DNA of 64,000 nucleotides, taken from Deinococcus ruber (GTDB lineage Bacteria; Deinococcota; Deinococci; Deinococcales; Deinococcaceae). Positions 45,396 through 53,956 of this stretch are shown one piece after another. The notes under the pieces are model-generated. The model saw only the letters and a program-made list of their open reading frames with translations. It did no database searches and was not told the origin of the DNA. Made by a program: the position numbers and the translations under genes. The stretch spans positions 1 through 64,000 of the forward strand of contig NZ_BMQL01000006.1 of the NCBI RefSeq assembly GCF_014648095.1, in the 5' to 3' direction. Within the stretch, counting starts at the first letter, position 1; each line of letters begins with the position of its first letter.

Positions 45396-45527
45396 ATGCG
45401 CCGAATCGTTATCTGTCTCACCACGATCATGACTCTGACCGTTTCGCTCGCCCACGCCGACCCGACCGGTGGAAACGGCGGAGGCCTCGGATACCGGGCG
45501 CTCGTCACCGCTCCTCTCACGGTCTGA
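45396..45527 (+). CDS. Small secreted peptide next to the TPR-BTAD regulator
   Basis: A 43-residue product with an excellent ribosome binding site, AGGAGG at 45381-45386, before the ATG. The first 21 residues are a textbook signal peptide: basic MRR, a hydrophobic core, and cleavage after AHA. The predicted mature peptide has about 22 residues, beginning DPTGGNGGG and ending in the hydrophobic LVTAPLTV. In the next frame the sequence continues GLKVCAIYTAPAARKEC before a stop, so a frameshifted longer form is an alternative. Its position divergent from a TPR regulator recalls peptide-pheromone/receptor gene pairs. I recognise no family. Confidence 0.6.
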   Translation: MRRIVICLTTIMTLTVSLAHADPTGGNGGGLGYRALVTAPLTV

Positions 45528-46095
45528 AGGTCTGCGCGATCTATACGGCACCAGCGGCCCGGAAAGAGTGCTGATCTGCCGCTTTCCAGGCTGATTCTGA
45601 AAGAGAGCGGGATCAACGCAGGAACGCCACAGTATATCTGGCGAGCAAGATTCTCTCGCGGTCGCATGTATTAAGGTGAGAATCGTCTGAACATGTTATA
45701 CAGATTCTGATTGAATCCCGCGCAGTTTGCGCCTCGATCTGACCAGAAGAAGTAGGAACATGATAGCTTTCGTCCTTTCACAGGCCGAAAGAAGCACTCG
45801 CCAGCAGGAGTTCAGTCAGACCGAGCATTCCCAGAAGGGAGCTTCTTCGTTCTTCAGGCGCTGATTCGTGTCAATCACAGATGAGCGCCTCATTATCCTG
45901 GTCATGCTGACGTAAGAGGCCATACGCGATGCTGTGCTGTGCTTCAGTGCAGTGCAGCACCCCCTGTGCCTGACAGCACCAACGTTCGAATGCCGTTTGC
46001 CAGAGTCTGTAGCGTCCAGTACGGCGTGGAATTCTGTTTAACAGCGTGATGAACAGGAAGCACCAAGGTCCGGTGCTTGATCAAAGGAGTCCACT
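45528..46095. other. Intergenic region before the subtilase
   Basis: About 570 bases without a supported gene. An imperfect inverted repeat (AGAATC...GATTCT around 45682-45710) lies in an AT-richer stretch. AAAGGAG just before 46096 is the ribosome binding site of the subtilase. The frame at 45392-45667 on the minus strand is a shadow. Confidence 0.35.
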
Positions 46096-47418
46096 ATGAA
46101 GAAGCCCCTTTTTTCGTTTCTCGGTTGTATAGGGACAGCGCTGCTTCTGGGTGCCTGTGGACAGACTTCCACGCCAGCTGCACAGGCAGCGCATCAGGCG
46201 GCCCCGACTCAGATCGTCACCGTCATGACGCCGGGCACTGCCACCGATCAGCAACTCGAAGCCCTCTACGGTGGACACCTCATCACCCGGACCGACACCT
46301 TTGCGCTGATCGGACGCACGGGCAACGCGCCTGCCCTGCCTCTTCAGACGCTGGGCACCAAGAAAACCTACGTGGCTGAACAGAATATTGGCGTCATCAC
46401 TGCTCCCGAAAAACTCAGTGCCAGTGGGTTGGGCGTGTGGGGTGACAGTCTCGGGGTCTGGGGCGACGGACTGGGCGTCTGGGGTGATGGTCTGGGTGTG
46501 TGGGGCGACGGTTTAGGCGTGTGGGGCGACGGATTGGGCGTCTGGGGCGACGGCACGTACAACGTGATTCCCGCCAATACCTCTCCGTGGCAGCAGATCG
46601 GGCTGGAGCAGGCGCAACGCACCGCGACCACGCTGGGCCGAAACGTGACGATTGCGGTGCTCGATACCGGCATCGATCTGAACCACACGGCCTTCGGCGG
46701 CACACTGACACCCAGCAGCACCTGGAAGGACTACATCGACGGAGACGCCACCCCGCAGGATGAGGGCGTCGTCGGCGTGGGTCTTGCCGGACACGGTACG
46801 GAAGTGGCAGGCATCGCTCTTCAGATTGCCCCTGGCGCGAAGATCATGCCGGTGCGCGTGCTCGACAGTGACGGAAACGGCGACGTCGATGACGTGGTGT
46901 CGGGCATCGTCTGGGCTGTGCAGCACGGCGCGTCGATCATCAACCTGAGTCTGGGCGCTGATAGTTCTATGACGGCGGTGAATCAGGCGATTGCCTACGC
47001 CAACAGCCAGAATGTGCTGGTTGTCGGCGCGGCAGGCAACAACGGCAACGAAGGTCTGGATTACCCTGCCGCAGATTTCGCCAGCCCGCTCGATATTTCG
47101 GTAGGCAGCGTCAGCGGGCAGCGTCTCAAGAGCAGCTTTTCGCAGTACGGCAGCAGCCTGAACGTGCTCGCGCCGGGTGAGCGCATCTATGGCCCGGCAC
47201 CTGCCAATCAGGTGGGGGCCTGGAGCGGCACCTCGATGAGCGCCCCGGTGGTATCTGGAGCGCTGGCACTCGGCCTCAGCCAGCAGGTAACTGCCGCCCG
47301 TGCTGCCGCTGCTCTGCGTGCCAGCGCTGGTAGCCTCGACGCGACCAACCCGCTGTATCAGGGCAAACTGGGGAACGGTCAGGTCGATCTGGCAGCGTTT
47401 ACCGACCAGCTGAAATAA
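46096..47418 (+). CDS. Subtilisin-like (S8) serine protease lipoprotein with WGDG repeats
   Basis: A 440-residue surface protease. The lipobox TALLLGACG directs acylation. A propeptide-like region (about 25-110) is followed by six exact or near-exact heptads LGVWGDG (residues about 112-153). The S8 catalytic domain (about 165-435) has Asp in TIAVLDTGIDLNHTAF, His in AGHGTEVAGIA and Ser in WSGTSMSAPVVSGALAL. It also has the oxyanion Asn in VVGAAGNNGNEG. All triad residues are present, so it should be active. The repeat lies exactly between prodomain and catalytic domain and may be a flexible or beta-roll linker exposed on maturation. A terminator follows. Confidence 0.93.
   Translation: MKKPLFSFLGCIGTALLLGACGQTSTPAAQAAHQAAPTQIVTVMTPGTATDQQLEALYGGHLITRTDTFALIGRTGNAPALPLQTLGTKKTYVAEQNIGVITAPEKLSASGLGVWGDSLGVWGDGLGVWGDGLGVWGDGLGVWGDGLGVWGDGTYNVIPANTSPWQQIGLEQAQRTATTLGRNVTIAVLDTGIDLNHTAFGGTLTPSSTWKDYIDGDATPQDEGVVGVGLAGHGTEVAGIALQIAPGAKIMPVRVLDSDGNGDVDDVVSGIVWAVQHGASIINLSLGADSSMTAVNQAIAYANSQNVLVVGAAGNNGNEGLDYPAADFASPLDISVGSVSGQRLKSSFSQYGSSLNVLAPGERIYGPAPANQVGAWSGTSMSAPVVSGALALGLSQQVTAARAAAALRASAGSLDATNPLYQGKLGNGQVDLAAFTDQLK
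46429..46554 (+). repeat. Six in-frame 21-bp repeats encoding LGVWGDG
   Basis: Six consecutive 21-bp units encode LGVWGDS once and LGVWGDG five times. Units differ at synonymous third positions, so the peptide is conserved while the DNA drifts, which indicates selection on the protein repeat rather than a recent slip. Confidence 0.95.
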
Positions 47419-47440
47419 CCTGACAAGCCAGTAAAGCTGA

Positions 47441-47485
47441 CGGCTGCCCCGCTGCAAGGTAGGGCAGCCGCCGCTTTATGTTTTT
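47441..47485 (+). terminator. Terminator of the subtilase gene
   Basis: CGGCTGCCC (47441-47449) pairs with GGGCAGCCG (47462-47470), followed by a T-rich tail ending in TTTTT. Confidence 0.75.
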
Positions 47486-48512
47486 CGGGTGCCCTGCCAT
47501 TCATCAGCGATCTGCTCAGCCAGACGGCATTTTCCTGGGGTCTCACAGCTTGTATGAAGGCAGTCGCTGCTCCCTGTGTTGCTTCGTCAGATGCCATCAT
47601 GATCACTTCGAAATGATCGGAAGTCTGAAAGAATGCTGTGATGAAGAATCGGTAAGCTGACCTCGTGAAGAAGGACGTTTGAGGCGACGATTCATAATGC
47701 CTTCTACGTCTGGTGCTATCACCACAGCGAAAAGGTTGTGAAAGCCGAAGAATTGTTTAACAGAAAAGTTGGTCGTCAAGAATGCGATTGCCGTCAAGAG
47801 ATCAGGCAGAAGAGCGAACCCATTCTTCTGCCTGACCGCCGTTAAGAATTCGTCCCGAGAAGTCAGTCTTTCGTTCAAAGCCTTGACCACTTTCTAAATT
47901 GATGTCTTTCCGTCGCGGAAAAGACATATCGAAATATGTCTCTATTCACGATATAGACTCAAGTCATAAATTTATTCATTCTGTATCTTCGTAATAATGG
48001 AAATTGTATGAATTTCACTTCAGGACCACATGTTTCGATACCTCTTTAACCGGTTTCTGATACTATTTAAAAACCTAGTGTAGATCTTTTAAATTTCTGT
48101 TAGATTTTGAGTAACGGTAACAGATTTTCATTCTGATCGGGCAAAATCAACTCAACAGGTCAGATTAAGGAATCTGTAAGTACTCGGCAAGTCGAAAAAC
48201 ATAATGAAAGTTTGTCGAATGTTCTTAGAATCTACATAGAGGAGTGAACGGTCTTTTGGTAAATTGATCGGCAATTTGGTCGAACAGGCGTCGGATTGAT
48301 TGAGATTTTAGGTCGCCTGTGTGCTAATAGACGACGGATTTTTTCAGAGTCGAGGATTTCAGAGTGGAGGAGCGGAGTTTGAACAACATCTATCTGCTCG
48401 GTGGCGAGGAGTTCAGTGCTGAACTGGGGCAGTGTCCTGAGCCGCCCACAGCGCTGAATCTCGGCTCGCTCGCCTCCTCTCACCCTGCCTCCAGGGGAAG
48501 CTGGTATGTCTT
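47486..48512. other. AT-rich gene-free region
   Basis: About 1 kb with no supported gene, distinctly AT-rich between about 47880 and 48240. A minus-strand frame at 47603-47890 (GTG start) has no recognisable family. The compositional dip may mark a transferred or promoter-rich segment upstream of the TPR-GGDEF-EAL gene. A perfect small hairpin at 47922-47941 is listed separately. Confidence 0.4.
47922..47941. repeat. Perfect inverted repeat in AT-rich region
   Basis: AGACATAT-CGAA-ATATGTCT has 8-bp arms and a tetraloop. It may be an operator or RNA hairpin; no T-tract follows to make it a terminator. Confidence 0.4.
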
Positions 48513-51128
48513 ATGACCATCGCTCCTACCGATCCCTATGAACTTCTGAAAAAGGCGGAGAGTGTGGTGTCTGCCACGCCCACCGAGGCAATGGCGCTGA
48601 CGCAGCAGGTGCTGCGAGCTACGCCTGTCGGAAGTCTGCCGGGCGTGCGGGCGCGGGCGCAACTTCTGCTGGCCGAAGCTCTGTGGCGTACCGGCGACCT
48701 GAGTGCAGCAGAAACGGTCTTGCAGGAAGCCAGACCCTACATCGCGTATATAGGAACGGGTGCTAAGAGCAGAACCGCGCAGTATGCGTATATCACCGCG
48801 CAGATTCGCCGCAGCCAGAACCGCATCGAAGAAGCGCTGACAGCATTTAATCAGGCGGTCAACAGCGCTGAACAGGACGGTCAGTACAGCTTGCAGGCCA
48901 CCGCACACAATCAGATGGCACAGATGCAGCATCAGAAAGGAGACAGTGCAGCGGCCCTCAGAAATCTCGACCGCGCCATCAGTCTGCGTCACCAGCTTCA
49001 GGATCTGGCGGGCGAACTGCGCCTGATCTGCAATAAGGGCATCATTCTGGTGGAACAGGGTCACACCGCCGACGCCCTGAAGCAACTCGCGCAGGCACAG
49101 GAAAAGCTCGAACAGGGTCAGCTGCCGCTGTCGAGCGAACTGCACTTTCGCAGCACGCTCGGCATGTTGATGGAGCAGCTTGGACACCTCGAAGAAGCGG
49201 GGCGTCATTATCTGCGTGGCCGCGAACTGGCGATTCAGAGCGGTGATGTCACGGCCCAGCTCACATTGGCGGTGAACAGCGGAGAAGTGCACCGTCAGCT
49301 CGGAGCACTTCATCTGGCCGTGCCGCTGCTGGAAGAGGCGCTCAGGGGCGCACAGGAGATCAAAGACACCCGCATCGAGAGTGCCGCGCTTCAGTCGCTG
49401 GGAACCATCACGTCACTCCAGGGAAATTACACCCTCGCGCAGCAGTATTTCGAGGAAGCCGAGGCGCTGGCGGTGCACCGGACCGACGTGGCGGGCGAGA
49501 TCGAGGCGCTGCTGGGACAGGGCCGCAACGACCTTGCCGAGCACCACCACGCCAGGGCGCAGCTGCGGGCCGAGCGGGCGCTGCATCTCGCGCAGGAAAG
49601 TAACCGTCTGCAACACGTCGTCACGGCGCATCTGCTGCTGGCAGAGGTACACGAGCAGCATGATCCGCGTGCCAGCATTCAGCATCTTCAGGCGGTTCGT
49701 CAGGCCGAGCAGGATCTGCGGGCGGCTGCTTTTGCCGAGCAGGCCCGCCATCTGGCCGCCCGCGCCGACCTTGAAAGCGCCCACCGACAGACGGAACACG
49801 AACGCCAGCTGCGAAACGCCAGCGACACGGCCCGGGCCGCAGCAGAAAGTGCGCTCCAGACGCAGCTCGAAGCGCTGGAGCGCCACCGACTGCACGACCC
49901 GCTGTGTGGTCTTCCCAACCGCCTGCTTCTGAATGTGCTGCTCGGAAACGCGATGCGCCAGACCCAGCGGCACCCTCATGCCCTGGCCGTGGCGATTCTG
50001 GATCTCGACCAGTTCAAGCAGGTCAACGACGCTTTTGGCTACGCCATCGGCGACGAACTGCTCAAAGAGGTGGCCCGGCGGGTCATGCAGGATATCGGAG
50101 AGCGCGACATTCTCGCCCGCACCGACGGCGACGAATTTGTGCTGATTCTGTGCGAGGAAGTCGATCACAGCATCGAGGAACGGCTCCAGCGCATTCTGAT
50201 GCATATTCAGGAGGAATTTACCAGCAACGGCCAGGATCTGATCGTCGCTGCCAGCATCGGGGTGGCCTTCTATCCAGATCACGGCTTGACGTCCGATGAT
50301 CTTCAGCGTGCTGCCCACACCGCTCTGACGCAGGCCAAGTACCTGCACAGCGGTGTCGAGATCTACCACGGCGGCCAGGTCGAACGGCAGGAAGCGCTTC
50401 AGGTCGAAACCGCCCTTGCCAAGGCGCTGCAACGTCAGGAATTTCAGGTGTATTACCAGCCGCTGATTGACGCCCACAGCGGGCGGGCCGTGAAGATCGA
50501 GGCGTTGCTGCGCTGGAAGAACCCCACCCTGGGGATGCGGAGCCCCGCCGAGTTCATTCCGATTCTCGAACGCTCCGGCGGCATCGTGCCCGTCGGACAG
50601 TGGGTGCTGAACGAGGCGTGCCGCGCCGCCGCGACTCATCCGGATCTGCGCGTGGCGGTCAATCTGTCGGCCCGGCAGTTTTCACAGGGCGACCTGCCGG
50701 GTACGGTGCGTCAGGCACTTCAGGCCAGCGGTCTTCCGCCGCACCGACTCGATCTCGAAATCACCGAATCGCTGATGATGCAGTCTCCCGAGCGAGCCGC
50801 CACGGTGATGGGCCGCCTGAAGGAGACGGGCGCTCGGGTGATTCTCGACGATTTCGGCACCGGATATTCCAGCCTCAGCTATCTGGCGCGTTTTCCGCTG
50901 GACGGCCTCAAGATCGACCGTTCGTTCGTGAATGCGCTGAGTGAAACGAGCGGGCAGGCGATCATCCGCGCCATCGTGCAGCTCGGCAGTACGCTCGGGC
51001 TGGAGGTGGTGGCCGAAGGCGTCGAGACTCCCGAGCAGCACGCTCTGCTGAAACAGCTTGGAGTGCCGCTGCTTCAGGGCTATCTGTTCGGACGGCCACA
51101 GCCGCAGCTTCCTGACACGCCCGGCTGA
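48513..51128 (+). CDS. TPR-GGDEF-EAL signalling protein
   Basis: An 871-residue soluble protein. The first roughly 400 residues are TPR-like helical repeats (ALWRTGDLSAAETVLQEARP; IRRSQNRIEEALTAFNQAVN; GNYTLAQQYFEEAEALAVHR). A coiled coil (about 395-460) connects to the GGDEF domain (about 465-625). There the motif is DGDEF at residues 538-542, the first Gly being Asp, which usually weakens cyclase activity. The EAL domain (about 640-865) is intact: KIEALLRW with Glu663, DDFGTGYSSLSYL, KIDRSFV and AEGVET. It therefore probably works mainly as a phosphodiesterase, controlled by a protein or peptide partner bound to the TPRs. The pseudogene at 17750-19003 was of similar build. Confidence 0.92.
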   Translation: MTIAPTDPYELLKKAESVVSATPTEAMALTQQVLRATPVGSLPGVRARAQLLLAEALWRTGDLSAAETVLQEARPYIAYIGTGAKSRTAQYAYITAQIRRSQNRIEEALTAFNQAVNSAEQDGQYSLQATAHNQMAQMQHQKGDSAAALRNLDRAISLRHQLQDLAGELRLICNKGIILVEQGHTADALKQLAQAQEKLEQGQLPLSSELHFRSTLGMLMEQLGHLEEAGRHYLRGRELAIQSGDVTAQLTLAVNSGEVHRQLGALHLAVPLLEEALRGAQEIKDTRIESAALQSLGTITSLQGNYTLAQQYFEEAEALAVHRTDVAGEIEALLGQGRNDLAEHHHARAQLRAERALHLAQESNRLQHVVTAHLLLAEVHEQHDPRASIQHLQAVRQAEQDLRAAAFAEQARHLAARADLESAHRQTEHERQLRNASDTARAAAESALQTQLEALERHRLHDPLCGLPNRLLLNVLLGNAMRQTQRHPHALAVAILDLDQFKQVNDAFGYAIGDELLKEVARRVMQDIGERDILARTDGDEFVLILCEEVDHSIEERLQRILMHIQEEFTSNGQDLIVAASIGVAFYPDHGLTSDDLQRAAHTALTQAKYLHSGVEIYHGGQVERQEALQVETALAKALQRQEFQVYYQPLIDAHSGRAVKIEALLRWKNPTLGMRSPAEFIPILERSGGIVPVGQWVLNEACRAAATHPDLRVAVNLSARQFSQGDLPGTVRQALQASGLPPHRLDLEITESLMMQSPERAATVMGRLKETGARVILDDFGTGYSSLSYLARFPLDGLKIDRSFVNALSETSGQAIIRAIVQLGSTLGLEVVAEGVETPEQHALLKQLGVPLLQGYLFGRPQPQLPDTPG

Positions 51129-51171
51129 AGCTCGCCCCGTCAGGCTTGCTCGCGGTGGCAGACCTGCTGGG

Positions 51172-51603
51172 TCAGCTCCCGACCAGAACCTGCCAGCGAC
51201 CGCCCGGATGTGGCAGCTTCAGTGTGCCGGGCACCACCTGAACCGGCACCACCGCTGCCCTCATCACCTGCTGTACCGTTCGCCCCAGCACCGGGTGAGG
51301 GGCTTCCTGGCGCCCGTGTGCGCCCATCACGATCAGTTCGGCCTCCAGATCGTTCGCCACCTGAAGAATGACGGCCGCCACATCTGCGCCGCAGGGACGA
51401 ACCACACACTCCGGGGTGCGGCGGGCCTGTCTGCCGAGCTTCTGAAGCAGCACGGCAGCAGGCTCGCCGTCGTCGTTCTCTGTCTCGCGGACGTGCAGCA
51501 GCGTGACGTGTCCGCCCAGGGCGCGGGTCAGATTGAACGTGTGCTGGACGGCCAGCAGACTGCATAAATTGAAGTCGGTGGCAACGAGTATATGGGTCAT
51601 CAT
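51172..51603 (-). CDS. Universal stress protein, UspA family (second copy)
   Basis: A 143-residue Usp. The N-terminus THILVATDFNLCSLLAVQHT has the conserved Asp. The C-terminal loop LIVMGAHGRQEAPHPVLGRT deviates from the ATP-binding G-x2-G pattern (GRQEAP), so nucleotide binding may differ. The ATG at 51603 or 51600 is used; a GTG at 51624 is in frame but lies within the leader. A GTAAY direct repeat with -10 box sits 39 bp upstream, back to back with the same element facing the NPD gene. Confidence 0.87.
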   Translation of the reverse strand: MMTHILVATDFNLCSLLAVQHTFNLTRALGGHVTLLHVRETENDDGEPAAVLLQKLGRQARRTPECVVRPCGADVAAVILQVANDLEAELIVMGAHGRQEAPHPVLGRTVQQVMRAAVVPVQVVPGTLKLPHPGGRWQVLVGS

Positions 51604-51626
51604 ACAGTTGAGGTGCTCCTGCACGT

Positions 51627-51659
51627 ATGGTGGCGCGTGGCCGTTACGTCTGCATTACC
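51627..51659 (-). promoter_or_regulatory. SARP-type promoter of usp2
   Basis: On the minus strand GGTAAT (51659-51654) and CGTAAC (51648-51643) repeat at 11 bp, and 10 bp later is CACCAT (51632-51627) as the -10 box. Confidence 0.6.
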
Positions 51660-51709
51660 GCGTGGTGCAGCGCCGCACAGACAGCCGTTCTGCGTGCGCT
51701 GTGGGGTGC

Positions 51710-51742
51710 GGTAATTCGGTGGTAATGGGCGGTACCTAGCCT
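51710..51742 (+). promoter_or_regulatory. SARP-type promoter of the mini-ORF/NPD transcript
   Basis: GGTAAT (51710-51715) and GGTAAT (51721-51726) repeat at 11 bp, and 10 bp later is TAGCCT (51737-51742). An ATG follows after five bases (51748), consistent with a leaderless transcript. Confidence 0.65.
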
Positions 51743-51747
51743 GCGGC

Positions 51748-51855
51748 ATGTTCATCTTCATCCAACCGCCCCAGCCCCGCCGTCATCCCTTTCGCCGTCC
51801 AGCACCCCAGAATTGGCCTGTCTTCCGGGCCGGGCCGCAGGCAGGAACGGCGTGA
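51748..51855 (+). CDS. Putative 35-residue upstream ORF
   Basis: The ATG lies 5 bases after the TAGCCT box of the GTAAY promoter. The frame runs 35 codons and ends in TGA overlapping the NPD start (GTGA). The product starts with a hydrophobic MFIFI, then is rich in Pro and Arg (QPPQPRRHPFRRPAPQ). No homologue is recognised. Its main role may be to couple translation into the NPD gene, as for the mini-ORF before the oxidase operon. Confidence 0.4.
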   Translation: MFIFIQPPQPRRHPFRRPAPQNWPVFRAGPQAGTA

Positions 51856-53285
51856 CGCTGACAGAGCCGCACAACCGGCTGCCGCAGATCATTCAGGGTG
51901 GAATGGGGGTGGGGATTTCCAGCTGGCAGCTGGCGCGGGCAGTCTCGATGCGCGGAGGGCTGGGCGTGGTATCGGCCACCTGCCTCGATACCATGCTGGT
52001 TCGCGGCCTTCAGGACGGCGATCCGGGTGGACATCTGCGCCGTGCGATGGCCCGGTTTCCGCTGCCCGATGTGGCTCAGCAGGTCGAACGCCGTTATTTC
52101 CGCCCACAGGGCCGGGAAAAGGGCGAACCGTACCAGCTGCTGCCCATGCACAGCGGACTGGGCAGCGCCTGGAGCCGGACGCTCATCACCCTCAGCAGCT
52201 TTGTCGAGGTGTGGCTGGCCCGACAGGATCACAGCGGGCCGGTGGGCATCAATCTGCTGACGAAAATTCAGACTCAGACGCTGCCCGGCCTGTACGGGGC
52301 GATGCTGGCAGGGGTGGACTGCGTGCTGATGGGGGCGGGAATTCCACGAGACATTCCCGGTATTCTCGACCTGTTTGCGGCGGGGCAGAAGGCGCAGCTT
52401 CGGCTGGACGTTTTCGGCGACGCCCCAGGCCAGAAAGCGCTGCTGACGCTCGATCCTGCCGAGTTTGGGCAGGAAGGCCGCACGCTCAGCCGCCCGGCCT
52501 TCCTGCCCATCGTGTCCTCGAACGTGCTGGCAACCATGCTGGCACGCCGGGCCAGTGGCAGCATACAGGGGCTGATCGTGGAAGGTCCCACGGCAGGCGG
52601 GCACAATGCCCCGCCACGCGGCGAGATGCGGCACGACGACCAGGGCCAGCCGATCTACGGGCCACGCGATCACGTCGATCTGGACGCGCTCAGAGAACTG
52701 GGCGTGCCGTTCTGGCTGGCGGGCGGCACCGGCTCTCCCGGCGGCCTTCAGCGGGCGCTGGCGCAGGGTGCGGCGGGCATTCAGGTCGGCACGCTCTTCG
52801 CGTACTGCCAGGAATCGGGCCTGGAAGACTCGCTGAAGTCCGAGGTGCTGCGTCAGGCCGCACGCGGATCGCTGGGCCTGCTGACCGATGCGCGGGCGTC
52901 ACCGACCGGGTTTCCCTTCAAGGTGGTGCAGCTCGCAGACACCCTCTCAGACCCGGAACTCGCGGCTGCCCGCCGCCGCATCTGCGACCTGGGCTATCTG
53001 CGCGAGGCATACCGGCAGCCCGGTGGCGGCGTCGGGTTCCGCTGTCCGTCCGAGCCGGTCGAAGCCTACGTCCTGAAAGGTGGTCGGCCCGAAGACACGC
53101 TGGGGCGGCAGTGCCTGTGTAACGCCCTGCTCGCGGATACCGGGCATGGGCAGCCGCGAGGCTCGGGCGCAGAATTGCCGCTGCTGACCAGTGGAGACGA
53201 CCTGTTGCGCCTGCATGAATTCCTGGGTGATCGGCAGCAGTACAGTGCCGCTCAGGTGCTCGACTGGCTGACAACGGGGAGTTGA
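51852..53285 (+). CDS. NPD-family FMN oxidoreductase (nitronate monooxygenase/PfaD-like)
   Basis: A 477-residue flavoprotein of the 2-nitropropane-dioxygenase fold, longer than the usual 320-360. It shows LPQIIQGGMGVGISSWQLAR, GVVSATCLDTMLVRG, IVEGPTAGGHNAPPRGEM and FWLAGGTGSPGGLQRALAQG, including an FMN-phosphate-type glycine motif and the catalytic-site GGHN. The last 120 residues include several cysteines (RICDLGYL, GFRCPSEP, QCLCNALL). The GTG start at 51852 follows AGGAAC. It is related to PfaD and nitronate monooxygenases, so the substrate is uncertain. It is driven by the GTAAY promoter, probably in response to redox or stress. Confidence 0.82.
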   Translation: MTLTEPHNRLPQIIQGGMGVGISSWQLARAVSMRGGLGVVSATCLDTMLVRGLQDGDPGGHLRRAMARFPLPDVAQQVERRYFRPQGREKGEPYQLLPMHSGLGSAWSRTLITLSSFVEVWLARQDHSGPVGINLLTKIQTQTLPGLYGAMLAGVDCVLMGAGIPRDIPGILDLFAAGQKAQLRLDVFGDAPGQKALLTLDPAEFGQEGRTLSRPAFLPIVSSNVLATMLARRASGSIQGLIVEGPTAGGHNAPPRGEMRHDDQGQPIYGPRDHVDLDALRELGVPFWLAGGTGSPGGLQRALAQGAAGIQVGTLFAYCQESGLEDSLKSEVLRQAARGSLGLLTDARASPTGFPFKVVQLADTLSDPELAAARRRICDLGYLREAYRQPGGGVGFRCPSEPVEAYVLKGGRPEDTLGRQCLCNALLADTGHGQPRGSGAELPLLTSGDDLLRLHEFLGDRQQYSAAQVLDWLTTGS

Positions 53286-53308
53286 AGAGGAGCCACGCCG
53301 AGACGCCC

Positions 53309-53866
53309 TCACAGACCGTGTGAATCGCTGTTCGTTTCGGGCGCACCCAGAGCCAGCAGGTGTTCGATCTGTGCCGCCGTGTCGCCCGCACCCATCAGGC
53401 GGGCCGCGTCGGCCACCGACAGACCGTTCACGTCGGTGGCGTGCAGGTCAGCGCCGCGCTTCAGCAGCAGTTCGACGATCTGCGTGCGGTTGAACATGGC
53501 CGCCATCATCAGCGCCGATTTTCCGGCAGGGCCCGCGCCTTCGATGTCTGCGCCGCTGTCGAGGAGCAGTTCGACCATCTCGGCGTTTCCCTTGAACGCT
53601 GCCCCCACGATGGGCGACTGCCCCTGATCGTTGCGGGTATCCGGATTCGCGCCGTGTGCGAGCAGCACCCGCGCCGCTTCCAGATGCCCGTGATAGCTGG
53701 CGAGCATCAGCAGGGTGTCGCCCTTGTGGTTCCGCAGATTGGCATTCAGACCCGCGTCCAGCAGCGGCCCGAGTTGCGCGGCGTCTCCCTGTCGGGCCAG
53801 CTCGAAGATGGCCTGAAAAAAGGCGAGCGTTTCATCGTCTGGCACGGTCACGGTGGCGTCATTCAT
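53309..53866 (-). CDS. Ankyrin-repeat protein
   Basis: A 185-residue protein made of about four ankyrin repeats: GDAAQLGPLLDAGLNANLRN, KGDTLLMLASYHGHLEAARV, GQSPIVGAAFKGNAEMVELL and GKSALMMAAMFNRTQIVELL. A short acidic N-terminus and a C-terminal cap flank them. There is no signal peptide, so it is a cytoplasmic protein-protein interaction module. Bacterial homologues of this size often neighbour catalases or oxidoreductases. It is convergent with the NPD gene (24 bp between stops). GGAG precedes the ATG. Confidence 0.9.
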   Translation of the reverse strand: MNDATVTVPDDETLAFFQAIFELARQGDAAQLGPLLDAGLNANLRNHKGDTLLMLASYHGHLEAARVLLAHGANPDTRNDQGQSPIVGAAFKGNAEMVELLLDSGADIEGAGPAGKSALMMAAMFNRTQIVELLLKRGADLHATDVNGLSVADAARLMGAGDTAAQIEHLLALGAPETNSDSHGL

Positions 53867-53956
53867 ACAGCTCCTTCATCCAGACAGTTCCTGAACTGTC
53901 CGGTTCAGTTCGGGCAAAGTCTGACAGAAACGCGGGGCTGCTGGCAGAGCCTGTCT

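Noticed and set aside
47603..47890. 95-codon minus-strand frame
   Set aside because: GTG start, no clear ribosome binding site, no family recognised; could be real but is not supported.
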